Below, in pieces: positions 37,416 to 48,023 of a stretch of DNA of 64,000 bases. Location of the stretch: assembly GCA_000314955.1 (NCBI GenBank), contig BAEM01000056.1:124001-188000 (forward strand), written 5' to 3'. The DNA comes from Paraglaciecola chathamensis S18K6 (GTDB taxonomy: Bacteria > Pseudomonadota > Gammaproteobacteria > Enterobacterales > Alteromonadaceae). The translations under genes and the position numbers were made by a program. The notes below the pieces were generated by a model, which had not been told where the DNA came from, did no database searches, and worked only from the letters and a program-made list of their open reading frames with translations. How positions within the stretch are numbered: the first letter of the stretch is position 1; every line of letters starts with the position of its first letter.

Positions 37416-39761
37416 TTAATTTACTACGTTCAAAAATTGGCTTTGCTCTACCTCTTTAAGCCAAATCGGGTTGCTGTAGGCTTTATGTCCGTTTTTATCT
37501 TCTACCACCAGCGCGACCCAACCAGAGGATTTGGGCAGAGTGAATGTTATCGATGCACTATCACCACTAAGTGCTTGTTTGTTTAGCACCTGATGATTTG
37601 AGCCGCTTTGCCCAGATTGCTGTTGTTGCTGATTTTTTTGCTCGCTTGGCGCAGCAATTAATGACACTGACTTAAGCCCATTCACCGCGACCAAATCAAA
37701 ACTGATGGATTGTGGCTGATCTTTGGCGAGTTTAATCGTGTCACCAAACATGACATCTTGCGGATAAATAATCGGCCCATATGACACATAAGAGCGGCCG
37801 TTTTTCATGGCTTGTGCATACGCCTGGGCACTTGGTTTACTGCCTGTGTACACGAACATACGGTTTAAACCGCTGGTTTGGTTCCACACATCGTGCGTGT
37901 CAGAACCGGCCGTATAATAGTAAGGCAAACCTTGTGACCAAAGCTGATGGGCTTTATCCATGGTTGGCTGGTTATCGACGGCGGCGTTTATCTCAAACAA
38001 GTCAATGCTGGGATTGAACCCGCCTGGGGCTGTGTTTTTATCTAAACTGCTCAAGTAACCGTAGGGTATGTACGGGTGGTTCGATGCAATCACCGTCGCC
38101 CCCATGCGGCGCATGTCTTTGATCAAAGTATGAATATCGTCTACGCCCGGGTCGACAGACAAGGTGGCCCCTGCGTTTATCGGAAAGGCATTAAAATGGC
38201 CCCATGAAGGCGACACTTCAATTGACGGAATAAAAGGCACGCCGCGTTTATCGGCTAACGCTTGTATGGCTGCGTTGTTCTTGGTGGAATCATGATCGCT
38301 CACAAACAACGCATTTAACCCAGCAGCCAGTTGAGAGCGCACTAAATACTCGGGTGATGTTGAACCTTCAAGCACGTCTGCATGATGATGCAAATCAGCT
38401 GCGTACCAACCTTTTTGCGTTGGATAAGTGCTAACGGTAACAGCACTGGCTATGTCTGTGGTGGAATTCCCTTTTACTACAGTGTTAATCAATTCTGGCT
38501 TTGCATTAAAGCCACCACCAGGTGAAATACTCAGTTGATATTCACCTGGTGCGAGCGGAAACATTGCATGACCGGTGCTATCAAGTTCGGTGAAAAAGGT
38601 CCGGGAACCTAAAAATTCAATCAAAGGCTGATTGCCTTTTTCAATCTTTATCTTGGCATCAAGGGGCGCTTTAGTATTTGCATCTGTTACCTCTATGCTG
38701 ACCTGGCCTGGTGAGAGCAAATCGTCAAAGGATAAGGTTTGAGTGGTGTTTTCACTGATTTCAATATCATGTATTTTACTGTCAGAATAGCCTTTCCCGG
38801 TGGCATAAACTTGGTATTGACCAATCGGTAAGTCAAATTGGTATTGGCCGTTTTTGCCCAAGCCCCACATGTAAGGCGTACCCTGTTTACTTACCACAAT
38901 CGCCGGTTGCGTTAGGGCATTTTTGTTTTGGGTTTGCACTTCACCTTTCAGCGTTCCTGCTTTCGTGTTTTTACGCTCAATTTCGGCGCGTACTACTGGC
39001 GCTAAATCGCCACTGGCCAACACTTGGTAATCGCCAGTGAAGGTCACTGATTGCCCTTTTTGCAAACTATGCTGGGCGTACAAGTCTCTTGATTGGTTTT
39101 TTACTTCAGTCATGTAAGGCGCATGCAAAGCTACCGCCCAGTCAGCGCCATAACCCACAAACCTATCAGTAATAAAGTTCGCTGCCGGCTCTTTTTCCTC
39201 ACTGGTCTTATATTCAGGTACGGCAAACTTGTATCCCGCATCAGGCCACAAAGTAAACCCAGAGTGCATGTCTACTATGGCTTCACCTTGATTGGTCATG
39301 GTCGTTTGCACGTGAATCAAATCAGAGCCTGATTGCAGACGGTAAGTCGTGCTTATTTCAACTTTGCCGAAATCACGGATGACTTCAACAATGGCTTCAT
39401 CTTGACTGTCTTTGATGATGTTAAGCGTTTGATAGGTGTTAGGCCAACTAGACCAATTATTCGGGATGAAATCTGCAAACGCTACGCGATCAGGACTTAA
39501 GCTGCCATCAGCTTTAACGTTCGCAATATCCACAATACACCCACGTGCAACGCCCCAAGGCGGAGCAGAGCCAATGGCTAATGAAAACGCTAATTTGTCA
39601 TTTTTAATCGTCAGGTCGTTGTCAGAAATAGCATTACCATGGGGGATGAGCGTTTTGCCCTTAGTAATACTGACGTCGGCAATGCTTGGTGCACTAAGCA
39701 ACAAACCAATAGTGGCCAAAACGCTGGAAATAAATGATGAGTGAAGCTTAGGTACTTTCAT
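37416..39761 (-). CDS. Exported CehA/McbA-type PHP metallohydrolase
   Basis: 781 residues. Signal peptide (SFISSVLATIGLLLSAPSIA, cut ~29). N-terminal beta-rich region, then a carboxypeptidase-regulatory-like Ig domain (EVTDANTKAPLDAKIKIE), then a PHP-superfamily domain from ~452 with metal-binding LHHHADVLEG, SDHDSTKNN, and TAGSDTHD. Such proteins act on esters or phosphoesters in the periplasm; the substrate is unknown. Near the C-terminus a Gln-rich stretch (EQKNQQQQQSGQSG) precedes a short beta-rich tail. The 3' 214 bp is duplicated at 29167. Downstream of the TonB receptor and the choline genes on the same strand but with terminators between. Confidence 0.88.
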   Translation of the reverse strand: MKVPKLHSSFISSVLATIGLLLSAPSIADVSITKGKTLIPHGNAISDNDLTIKNDKLAFSLAIGSAPPWGVARGCIVDIANVKADGSLSPDRVAFADFIPNNWSSWPNTYQTLNIIKDSQDEAIVEVIRDFGKVEISTTYRLQSGSDLIHVQTTMTNQGEAIVDMHSGFTLWPDAGYKFAVPEYKTSEEKEPAANFITDRFVGYGADWAVALHAPYMTEVKNQSRDLYAQHSLQKGQSVTFTGDYQVLASGDLAPVVRAEIERKNTKAGTLKGEVQTQNKNALTQPAIVVSKQGTPYMWGLGKNGQYQFDLPIGQYQVYATGKGYSDSKIHDIEISENTTQTLSFDDLLSPGQVSIEVTDANTKAPLDAKIKIEKGNQPLIEFLGSRTFFTELDSTGHAMFPLAPGEYQLSISPGGGFNAKPELINTVVKGNSTTDIASAVTVSTYPTQKGWYAADLHHHADVLEGSTSPEYLVRSQLAAGLNALFVSDHDSTKNNAAIQALADKRGVPFIPSIEVSPSWGHFNAFPINAGATLSVDPGVDDIHTLIKDMRRMGATVIASNHPYIPYGYLSSLDKNTAPGGFNPSIDLFEINAAVDNQPTMDKAHQLWSQGLPYYYTAGSDTHDVWNQTSGLNRMFVYTGSKPSAQAYAQAMKNGRSYVSYGPIIYPQDVMFGDTIKLAKDQPQSISFDLVAVNGLKSVSLIAAPSEQKNQQQQQSGQSGSNHQVLNKQALSGDSASITFTLPKSSGWVALVVEDKNGHKAYSNPIWLKEVEQSQFLNVVN

Positions 39762-39976
39762 GATTATTTACCTTTGGCAGGCCAATAACCTGCCCTTGTT
39801 TTAATTAGTTTGCGTCTGTCACGCGTGCGCGAAATAAAAACTATAAGCCCTTTTTATGTCAGTTTTTAAAGGGTGGGATAATGCGCAGAAAATAAAACTC
39901 AAAACAGTGAAACAGACAGAACAAGTACTGTACACATGACGAAAACATAAAATATTTGCGCTCAATCAATACAAAA

Positions 39977-40008
39977 AAGGCCACAAACAGGGGACTGAAT
40001 GTGGCCTT
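39977..40008 (-). terminator. Intrinsic terminator of the TonB receptor gene
   Basis: AAGGCCACA / TGTGGCCTT hairpin (39977-39985, 40000-40008) with TTTTTT after it on the minus strand. Confidence 0.8.
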
Positions 40009-40022
40009 GTAACTCGCTATTA

Positions 40023-42392
40023 TTACATTACGAATCTAACGTTGAACGATGCAATACGCGGCGCACCAATCCAACCAGCATTTGGCGCGATTGAGCCAAG
40101 ATACTCTTCGTCAAATACGTTGTTTACGGTAAAGCTAAGCTCTACGCTCTCGATGCTGCCACCGATATCGTAAGCCGTTTTACCCATATACAAATCACTT
40201 ACGACGTAAGAATCAACTTCTTGCGTGTTCGCTTGGTCTAAGAAGCGCTCACCCACGTATTTCGTGCTGAAACCCGCGTAGAAGTCATTTTTCGCGTAAT
40301 CGAAGCTAATAACCGCCATATCTTCTGGGCTACCGATAACCGTTTTACCACGGATATCTTGATCGTCATCCGTGTAAGTCGATTCATTCTTGGTATAAGA
40401 AACGTATACACCGAATGTGTCAGTAATTTTGTAGTCGATTGAAGCCTCGATACCGTCAGATTCAATACCACCGTCGTTAAGGTAACCACCAGCAGCAGAT
40501 TCTAAGAAATCGATACCATTTACGTCTTCATTGCTCACAAAGGTAATACGGTTTTCAAATTTGATGTTGTAGTAAGTCAAACTTGCGTTAAAACCAGGCG
40601 TTGAATAACGTAAACCAAAGTCAATGTTATCTGCTGTTTCAGGCTCAACTGTGCTCACATCAGCATCATCGCGCTCTAGTACTGCATCTTTAACCGCTGC
40701 AAAGTTTTCTGCGTAGCCACCGAAAACCTCTAGGCCGTTTACCGGTAACGGCGCAACAAAACCTGCTGAGATAAGTACGTCTGAATCAGATGACACGTCC
40801 AAATCGTTCTCTGGTACAAATTGGTCTTCTTTCGCCACATCAACCTTGAATTGCTTTGCACCTAAACGGAACTTTGCAAACCCTGCATCAAGTTCGTCTT
40901 CAATGTAATACATTAGGGTTTCAACCGGGAATTCGCGGTCGTACTGCACCCAATAAGGGGTGTTATCAAAGCGCGGGCCTGTTGCTGCATCTATGGTTTT
41001 ATGCCAATCACGATACTCTTCACGTTGATAATCTTCATACCAGAAACCACCACGCAATACGTTGTCCATATCTGAAATGCTGGTATGCCAAGTGAAATCA
41101 CCGTTTACCCCGTAACGCTTTTTATCATAATGCGTGTGACGGTTTGAGCTGACAGGAATAGCACCTTGCTCGTAACAACCTGGGTCGATTTCTGCTCCGC
41201 CACCGCCGTATGGGAAGCCAATTGAGCTTTCGCAACCTGCGATAGGTGATAAAGACTCACCCGCACGGTTCACAAAATAAATTAGGCCCTGAGACGCGCC
41301 GCCGAATGCGGTCGTCGATGAATCTAGCTCAGAGTTAGGGTTACCTACACCATCATCGGTAACATCAGCGATGTAATATGGGATCCACTTACCCGCACCT
41401 TCGTTTTCGTGATAGTAAACATTCGTACTGAAATCAACTTCACCCACAGCGAAGTCAGCTTTTAGGTAAGTGAAGAAGTTTTCACGCTCAGTTACCCAAC
41501 CTTCACGGAACACTTGGTCTTGATAAGGCACACCAGACCAATCTTCAGTTAGGCCGTCCCACAAAGGGTCTTGTTCATACTGAGCTAAACCGTAAACACG
41601 CTGGTAAGTGTATTCTTCGGCATCGTCATAACTCACGTAACCCGTAATATCCACTTCACCTATGGTGCTGATAATTTTACCTTCGGCGTGATCACGTTTA
41701 TTAGTGATAGAGCCATCCATATAATCATCGTTTTGCTGGGTTGACAGTGACAACCAAGCGAATGTGTCTTGCGCTATTTCGCCTGTGTCGTAACGTACGT
41801 AGAATTTTCGTGCGTTTTGCTCACCTAGTGTGGCGCTGACCGTTAATTGCTCGTCTAAAGCAGGTAAAATTGTGGTGAAATCCATGGTGCCACCTAGCGC
41901 TTCGTTTGAACGAGAGCTAATGTCAGCAGTACCTTGAGATACTTCTACGCCACGCAAGTTTTCGGTATCAATATAACGGCTGGCTTTTGTACCGCCACCG
42001 TAGTTAGAGTTACCGTTTGATATGCCATCAACCGTCATACCAATTTGTTGAGATTCAAGATTCAACTGAAAACCACGAATTGAAATACTAGTAGACCACT
42101 CATCAGAGCCAAACGGGTCACCTTCAGTCACCAATACGCCAGGTAGGTTATCTACCAAAGCCAATACGCTTGTCATCGAGGTTTGCTGCTTTTTCATTTC
42201 TTCAGAAGCGGCACTGTTTGCATAAGACACATTACGCCCCGTCACCACAATAGACTCTACGTCTTCTTGCTGCTTTTTAGCGTTGGCTTGGGTTTCTGCT
42301 TCCTGAGCAAAGGCCGACAACGACGTCATCGACATGGCTGACAGCACAGACAAAGCGATTAGGCTTTGCTTCTTTGGCACATAGGTATTCAT
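40023..42392 (-). CDS. TonB-dependent outer-membrane receptor
   Basis: 789 residues: signal peptide (SVLSAMSMTSLSAFAQ), then ESIVVTGRN (TonB-box region), plug with SISIRGFQLNLESQQIGMTVDGISNGNSNYGGGTKASRYID, and a beta-barrel ending in an aromatic (FNVRFVM). The plug has a Gly/Asn-rich loop in place of the usual GPQG segment. It lies between the choline transport/oxidation genes and the metallohydrolase, so it may import a choline- or phosphocholine-type compound; this is inference. Confidence 0.92.
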   Translation of the reverse strand: MNTYVPKKQSLIALSVLSAMSMTSLSAFAQEAETQANAKKQQEDVESIVVTGRNVSYANSAASEEMKKQQTSMTSVLALVDNLPGVLVTEGDPFGSDEWSTSISIRGFQLNLESQQIGMTVDGISNGNSNYGGGTKASRYIDTENLRGVEVSQGTADISSRSNEALGGTMDFTTILPALDEQLTVSATLGEQNARKFYVRYDTGEIAQDTFAWLSLSTQQNDDYMDGSITNKRDHAEGKIISTIGEVDITGYVSYDDAEEYTYQRVYGLAQYEQDPLWDGLTEDWSGVPYQDQVFREGWVTERENFFTYLKADFAVGEVDFSTNVYYHENEGAGKWIPYYIADVTDDGVGNPNSELDSSTTAFGGASQGLIYFVNRAGESLSPIAGCESSIGFPYGGGGAEIDPGCYEQGAIPVSSNRHTHYDKKRYGVNGDFTWHTSISDMDNVLRGGFWYEDYQREEYRDWHKTIDAATGPRFDNTPYWVQYDREFPVETLMYYIEDELDAGFAKFRLGAKQFKVDVAKEDQFVPENDLDVSSDSDVLISAGFVAPLPVNGLEVFGGYAENFAAVKDAVLERDDADVSTVEPETADNIDFGLRYSTPGFNASLTYYNIKFENRITFVSNEDVNGIDFLESAAGGYLNDGGIESDGIEASIDYKITDTFGVYVSYTKNESTYTDDDQDIRGKTVIGSPEDMAVISFDYAKNDFYAGFSTKYVGERFLDQANTQEVDSYVVSDLYMGKTAYDIGGSIESVELSFTVNNVFDEEYLGSIAPNAGWIGAPRIASFNVRFVM

Positions 42393-42456
42393 AAATAATC
42401 CTGTTTTGTGTGTTGTGTTTTTATTGTGTGTAGTAATGGTAAAGTCCTTTATTTCA

Positions 42457-43674
42457 CTAAGTTCCTGAATCTATTTTCGTGAAGTCGATCTCGTTATCTT
42501 TTGGTGAGCTATCGATATTTTTAACGGTTTTAGGCTTGCTGTAGGCAATGAAAATTGCGCAGCTAAAAAACAAACCGATGACCAATGCCCCGACCCACTG
42601 AATTTGTAAAAACTCTAATTTGAACAACAATGTCAGCAACGAAAGCGCGACTATGTTCAGTGCCATGTACTTAAACTTACCTAAGCGTTTAACGGTGAGT
42701 TTTAGGTTGTCTGTGTACAAGCGAATAAGGGAGTCGAGCGAGTTGATGACAAACACAATGCCCACAAAAGCCATGGCGAAGTTTTTCAGCCCTGCTGTAG
42801 GAATACCCGCTTCGTGATATTGATAAATAACGCTGAACCAAACCGCGATAGGAATGGAAGGAAAAATCAACATAGCGCCCAGCACCTGATAGGTTTTCAA
42901 GCCCCCCACAAAACGTGAGGTAAATTGACCAATCATGATGCTCCAAGCAAACCACCAGAATAAGTAAAACTCGTGGTATTCGTTCAATGGCAAAACAAAG
43001 TCATCTAGGTTGCCAAAGTAACTTCCTATCAAGCTTAAATTATTAACGAACGCAGCCACATGGCTGTCTTTTCCTAAGAAGGCACCAGCCCACATAAAGG
43101 CGATCAACGCGATAAATAGCCAAGTGGTAGAGATACTCAATAAACGTACATATTTGATGTCAGTACTGGAATAAACGGCAAAGCAGATTGCCGCGAAAAC
43201 AGTAAAATAGAAGGTAGGGATAACCGATTCGCCATCACCAATAGCGGGTAGATACCAAGGTAAATTAGACAACAACAAAAAGGCGGTAAATGCACAGGTG
43301 CCGATAATCACCACATTATTGATAAGTTTAACCAAGGGGATTTCGAAAAACTTAACCTTGGGCTCAACCACACAGAAGTAAAAACAGGTTAGGAAGTAAA
43401 ACCCCCAAATAAGAAATCCCCAATAACCAAACTCTATCGCCATAGGGTTGGTAAAAGCGTATTCAGGGTTGGCCTTTAGGTTTGCGTAGCCGCCAAACTC
43501 GGTGAGCGGGAACATGATCAAGCCAACGTCTAGCCCTGAGGTAAATAAAATAGCAATAAAGGTAAATAGCCTGACCGGTGTCACACCGACGCAAACGACA
43601 TTGCCCCATTTAAGTAAAATAACCACAATGGCCAATAGGGTGAAAATGATCCCAGCGTTAAGCCATAAGGTCAT
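42457..43674 (-). CDS. Short BCCT-like transporter
   Basis: 405 residues with about eleven hydrophobic helices. The segment near residue 240, FYLFWWFAWSIMIGQFTSRFVGG, resembles the conserved W-x-x-W...S-W-x-P-F-x-G-x-F-I-A-R motif of betaine/choline/carnitine transporters. It is shorter than typical BCCT members (500-680) and diverged in the Trp motif, so the substrate may differ from choline. Start codon preceded by GGGGAGGGACC, a strong ribosome site. It follows betA on the same strand, 103 bp away, and is likely part of the choline regulon. Confidence 0.7.
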   Translation of the reverse strand: MTLWLNAGIIFTLLAIVVILLKWGNVVCVGVTPVRLFTFIAILFTSGLDVGLIMFPLTEFGGYANLKANPEYAFTNPMAIEFGYWGFLIWGFYFLTCFYFCVVEPKVKFFEIPLVKLINNVVIIGTCAFTAFLLLSNLPWYLPAIGDGESVIPTFYFTVFAAICFAVYSSTDIKYVRLLSISTTWLFIALIAFMWAGAFLGKDSHVAAFVNNLSLIGSYFGNLDDFVLPLNEYHEFYLFWWFAWSIMIGQFTSRFVGGLKTYQVLGAMLIFPSIPIAVWFSVIYQYHEAGIPTAGLKNFAMAFVGIVFVINSLDSLIRLYTDNLKLTVKRLGKFKYMALNIVALSLLTLLFKLEFLQIQWVGALVIGLFFSCAIFIAYSKPKTVKNIDSSPKDNEIDFTKIDSGT

Positions 43675-43777
43675 TGGTCCCTCCCCAAAATAAGCGATAA
43701 TGCTTCATCTTTCTTCCTGTTTATTGACGCGCATTACGCAGCAAAAAATACAATTTGCTGCGCTTCAGATGGCCAGA

Positions 43778-45448
43778 TTAAATCGTTGCGTTACGTTGCA
43801 CTGTTTGCCAATTGCTTGATGTAGCAACCTTCACGGGCGCTTGACTAAGCTCTGGCTTTCCTAAAATCATGTCTGCTGCTTTTTCCGCAACCATGATAGT
43901 TGGCGCGTTCAAATTACCATTTGGCACAGTGGGGAAAATCGACGAGTCCACTACTCTCAAACCTTGAATACCGTGAACCTGAGTGCTGGAATTCACCACG
44001 GCCATGGCGTCTTCTCCCATTCGGCAAGAACACGAAGGGTGGTAAGCACTTTCAACCGCTTGGCGCACGAAAGCATCAATTTCTTCGTCTGTTTGAACAT
44101 GCTTGCCAGGCTGAATTTCGTCATCACGATATTCATCAAACGCGCTTTGCTCGATAATCTCTCGGGTTAGGCGCACACATGCGCGAAAACCTTCAATGTC
44201 GTCTTGATGTTGCAAGTAATTGAACTGAATTTTCGGCGCTTGTGTTGGGTCAGCTGATGTAATCGTGACCGCACCGCGACTTTTTGGTTTGTTGTGACCT
44301 ACGTGTACTTGAAATCCGTGCCCAGCAAACGCACTACGCCCGTCGTAACGCATAGCAGCCGGTAAAAAGTGGTACTGTATATCTGGCCACTCAACCCCAG
44401 GTTTTGAGCGAATAAACGCACAAGATTCAAAGTGATTCGTTGCGCCTAAGCCTTTGCGCGTAAACAACCAACGTGCACCGATCAAACCCTTTGAAATCAA
44501 ACCGAGTTTGCCGTTTAAGGTAATGGGCTGCTTACACTTGTACTGAAAGTAGAATTCCAAGTGGTCTTGCAAGTTCTGCCCTACACCAGGTAAATGATGT
44601 TTCACCTCAACACCCGCCGCCTGAAGCGTATCGCTATCACCGATACCTGAAAGTTGTAAAAGGTGGGGAGAGCCTATCGAACCAGCACTTAACAGTACTT
44701 CTGTGGTGGCCTTCGCAGTGGTTTTATTACCATCGATACTGTATTCAACACCTACGGCTTTTTTGCCCTCAAGAATCACCTTTTCAGCCAAAGCACCGGT
44801 CACTATGGTTAAGTTGTTGCGTGATTTAACCGGGTCAAGATATTCACGACTGGCAGAACTGCGTACGCCGTCTTTCACCGTCATATGCATAGGGCCAAAG
44901 CCCTCCTGCTGTGCGGCGTTGTAATCATCGGTGGCGGCATAACCGGCTTGCTTACCTGCTTCGATAAAGGCGCCATACAGCGGATTAGCCATTTCATTGC
45001 CGTTATTTACGCCAAGGGGCCCTTTGTCACCGCGATAAGCATCTTTGCCTAAATAGAATGATTCGGCTTTTTGAAAATATGGCAAACAAGATTGGTAGTC
45101 CCAGCCTTGTGCACCATGCTCTTGCCACTCATCAAAGTCTTTGGCGTGGCCGCGCACGTACACCATGCCATTAATAGACGATGAACCACCTAACACCTTG
45201 CCCCGAGGGCAATGCATTTTTCGGTTATCTAAATAAGGTTCGGCTTCGGTGTGAAATTGCCAAGCAAGTTTTTCAGTGTTCATGGGAATAGACAGCGCGG
45301 TGGGCATCTTGATAAAGATGTTTTTATCGCTGCCGCCGGTTTCCAATAACAACACTTGATTGCTGGCATCTTCGGATAAGCGATTTGCCAGCACACACCC
45401 TGCAGAGCCTGCGCCCACGATAATGTAGTCGTAAGTTTGCTCAGCCAT
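43778..45448 (-). CDS. betA: Choline dehydrogenase
   Basis: 556 residues, GMC oxidoreductase. FAD-binding [20 protein letters not shown] at the N-terminus, [18 protein letters not shown] signature, second GMC signature [15 protein letters not shown], and the C-terminal [10 protein letters not shown] catalytic-His region. Oxidises choline to betaine aldehyde. Its start codon overlaps the betB stop region (45448), so betB and betA are co-translated. Confidence 0.97.
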   Translation of the reverse strand: MAEQTYDYIIVGAGSAGCVLANRLSEDASNQVLLLETGGSDKNIFIKMPTALSIPMNTEKLAWQFHTEAEPYLDNRKMHCPRGKVLGGSSSINGMVYVRGHAKDFDEWQEHGAQGWDYQSCLPYFQKAESFYLGKDAYRGDKGPLGVNNGNEMANPLYGAFIEAGKQAGYAATDDYNAAQQEGFGPMHMTVKDGVRSSASREYLDPVKSRNNLTIVTGALAEKVILEGKKAVGVEYSIDGNKTTAKATTEVLLSAGSIGSPHLLQLSGIGDSDTLQAAGVEVKHHLPGVGQNLQDHLEFYFQYKCKQPITLNGKLGLISKGLIGARWLFTRKGLGATNHFESCAFIRSKPGVEWPDIQYHFLPAAMRYDGRSAFAGHGFQVHVGHNKPKSRGAVTITSADPTQAPKIQFNYLQHQDDIEGFRACVRLTREIIEQSAFDEYRDDEIQPGKHVQTDEEIDAFVRQAVESAYHPSCSCRMGEDAMAVVNSSTQVHGIQGLRVVDSSIFPTVPNGNLNAPTIMVAEKAADMILGKPELSQAPVKVATSSNWQTVQRNATI

Positions 45449-46923
45449 TAAAACGGGCTCTCTATGTCGGTCATACCCACGTAAATGGATTTAGTTTGGG
45501 TGTAGTGATCAAGTGTTTCGATACCGTTTTCGCGACCGATACCAGACTGCTTATAGCCACCTACCGGCATTTCTGCAGGTGAATTGCCGTAACTGTTGAT
45601 CCAGCAAATACCGGCTTGTAGTTTATGAATAACGCGGTGCGCGCGCTTGATATCTTTGGTGAATACACCAGCGGCCAAGCCTAAGTGGGTATCGTTTGCA
45701 CGGCGAATAACATCTGCTTCGTCATCAAACACCAACAGACTCATCACCGGGCCAAAGATTTCTTCTTTGACTATGGTCATATCGTCGGTGCAATCGGTAA
45801 ATACCGTTGGTGCCACAAAATAACCGTTAGGGGCCGATTCAGGGCTCAACGTGGTGCCACCTGTCAGCAGGGTTGCGCCCTCTTCGGTGCCCTTGTTGAT
45901 ATATCCCATCACTAGGTCTTGATGCTTTTTCGAAATCAAGGCACCCAAGTTAACGTTCGGATCGAGCGGATCACCAGCGATAATGTTATTTTCTATGCGG
46001 GTTTTAAGCTCATCTACAAACGCTTGATAAACTGACTTATGAACGTAAACACGGGTGCAATTGGTGCACACTTCACCTTGGGTGTAGAAGTTACCAAGCA
46101 TAGCTGCGCTCACCGCTTGGGATACGTCAGCATCTTCAAATACTAATAGAGGTGATTTCCCCCCTAGTTCCATGGTCACGTCTTTCAATGAGCCTGCGGC
46201 ACTGGCAACCACTTTTTTACCTGTACCTACCTCACCGGTAAACGAGACTTTTTCAATATCTGGGCTTTGGGTTAACCATTGGCCTACTTCCGCAGCGCCT
46301 TGCACCACGTTAAATACACCAGCAGGAACGCCCGCCTCTACAAAAATTTCCGCGAGCTTAATTGCACCTAAAGGTGTCTCTTCTGACGGTTTGAAAATTA
46401 AAGCATTTCCTGCAGCAAGCGCTGGGCCTGACTTCCAGCAAGCGATTTGCAATGGGTAGTTCCATGCGCCAATACCGGCACAAACGCCTAGCGGCTCTTT
46501 GCGGGTATAGTAAAAATCATCACCAACCATTTGTTGCTGACCCACTTGAGCTGGGGCAAGACCCGCAAAATACTCAATAACATCTGCGCCCGTTTGCACA
46601 TCAACGCACTCGGCCTCTTGCCAAGGTTTACCGGTATCCAGTACTTCAATTTTGGCCAGTGCATCATTGCGTTCACGCAGTAATGACACGGCTTTTATTA
46701 AAATACGGCTACGCTCAATGGGCGTCATCGCTGACCACTGTGCGAACCCTTCTTTAGCGCTTTTGATTGCCGCTTGTTGAATTGTCGCGTCTGCCACCTC
46801 AACGTGGTAAATCACTTCGTCAGTGGCTGGGTTTTTAACGGCAAAGCTCTCGCCAGATTGATTTGCGAGAAATTGGCCATGAATGAAATTTTGGTAAACT
46901 GGTGTTGTCACGTTAGTGTCCAT
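45448..46923 (-). CDS. betB: Betaine aldehyde dehydrogenase
   Basis: About 491 residues from the ATG at 46923 (E. coli 490). Aldehyde dehydrogenase fold with [29 protein letters not shown], and the catalytic Cys in [11 protein letters not shown]. The alternative start at 46947 would add eight residues. Oxidises betaine aldehyde to glycine betaine with NAD. It overlaps the betI stop by 11 bp and the betA start by one base, so a tight operon. Confidence 0.96.
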   Translation of the reverse strand: MDTNVTTPVYQNFIHGQFLANQSGESFAVKNPATDEVIYHVEVADATIQQAAIKSAKEGFAQWSAMTPIERSRILIKAVSLLRERNDALAKIEVLDTGKPWQEAECVDVQTGADVIEYFAGLAPAQVGQQQMVGDDFYYTRKEPLGVCAGIGAWNYPLQIACWKSGPALAAGNALIFKPSEETPLGAIKLAEIFVEAGVPAGVFNVVQGAAEVGQWLTQSPDIEKVSFTGEVGTGKKVVASAAGSLKDVTMELGGKSPLLVFEDADVSQAVSAAMLGNFYTQGEVCTNCTRVYVHKSVYQAFVDELKTRIENNIIAGDPLDPNVNLGALISKKHQDLVMGYINKGTEEGATLLTGGTTLSPESAPNGYFVAPTVFTDCTDDMTIVKEEIFGPVMSLLVFDDEADVIRRANDTHLGLAAGVFTKDIKRAHRVIHKLQAGICWINSYGNSPAEMPVGGYKQSGIGRENGIETLDHYTQTKSIYVGMTDIESPF

Positions 46924-47503
46924 ATTGTTTGATAAGTGAACGCACATAGTCTTTTGCTAGCCGCTCACAGTGTTCAAATTCATCTTTGTCAGACTTGCTT
47001 AGTACTGCTCGTAACCACAAGCCATCGATCATTGCCGCGCTTAATTCAGCGGCAACTCTTGCGTCTTCTACGCTCATTAGTTGTCTAAATGAGCACGCTA
47101 AATTACTGCACAGTCTTCTGCTGTTTACGTTCTGTAAGCGATGCAATTCAATGTCGTGCATGGACTGAGCCCAAAAGCTCAACCAAGTTTTAGTTGCATC
47201 ACTTTGCTGTTGAAGCCGCGAAAAGTTGGCTTCAACAATTAACATCAACCGTTGTTCAGGTGTGGTATCCGCCTTTAATCCACCTAACAGCGATTGCTTC
47301 AAATTTGATAATAAATAGCGCACGGTTGCTTCAATCAGGCCCTGCTTACCACCAAAGTAATGGCTGATAATGCCCGACGACAAACCCGCTTTTTTACTGA
47401 TGCTATTAATGGTGGTTGCACGTAATCCAAGTTCCGCCACAGATTCAATAGTGGCATCGATTAATTGCTGACGACGTACAGGCTGCATTCCAACTTTAGG
47501 CAT
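46913..47503 (-). CDS. betI: Choline-responsive repressor BetI (TetR family)
   Basis: About 196 residues from the ATG at 47503 ([26 protein letters not shown]), which matches E. coli BetI from its first residue; the frame extends 12 codons upstream but without homology. TetR HTH ([36 protein letters not shown]), then ligand domain with [12 protein letters not shown] and [11 protein letters not shown]. First gene of the betIBA operon. A palindrome just upstream is its probable operator. Confidence 0.95.
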   Translation of the reverse strand: MPKVGMQPVRRQQLIDATIESVAELGLRATTINSISKKAGLSSGIISHYFGGKQGLIEATVRYLLSNLKQSLLGGLKADTTPEQRLMLIVEANFSRLQQQSDATKTWLSFWAQSMHDIELHRLQNVNSRRLCSNLACSFRQLMSVEDARVAAELSAAMIDGLWLRAVLSKSDKDEFEHCERLAKDYVRSLIKQYGH

Positions 47504-47526
47504 ATTTCTCGCTAACGCTTTTGTTA

Positions 47527-47583
47527 ATTGAACGTTCAATAAAAATAAAGGTTAAGGTAATAGGATTGATAATTCAACGTTGA
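47527..47583. promoter_or_regulatory. BetI operator (betO-like)
   Basis: Perfect palindrome ATTGAACGTTCAAT (47527-47540) and a second related one, TCAACGTTGA (47574-47583), 24-60 bp upstream of the betI start. They resemble the GAACGTTCAA-like core known from BetI sites in enteric bacteria and vibrios. Confidence 0.75.
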
Positions 47584-48023
47584 CAATCTGTAAATTGACC
47601 AGATAAATGCGTAGAGCTGAATCTAACTCGCCGCAATACCGCGTCAGTAAAGAGCAAACGAAAGAATTAAAAATAATCACTTTTTTTGATAAAAAATCGC
47701 TAAAACCAGCTAAAAATGCCGCTTTCGATCACATCAGGCTTAACAATTGATATGAGAAATGCCGTCATAAAAATGTAATATTTGGTAGTACACTAACGAT
47801 TTATTGCGTGGTAAATTTCCCGTCTACCAAGTGGTAGAAAGCGGTACTGATTTGAAGAAAATAACCTTAGAAAAACGGCTGTGCAGTATTCAGAATAAAC
47901 AAAACAAGTCGGGTAATTGGCCTAGTGCCATGTGAGATACAAGATGCTAAGAGCTAGATGCAAGAAATGAGAAGTGGGAAGCGCCAAAGGCTATAAATTA
48001 GCTATTAACGCCATAGTCTCTTG
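47584..48023. other. Intergenic, no gene seen
   Basis: AT-rich 440 bp between betI and the ATP-grasp gene (convergent-to-divergent layout). A short palindrome CTACCA-AG-TGGTAG is at 47824-47837. No reading frame or RNA can be supported. Confidence 0.4.
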
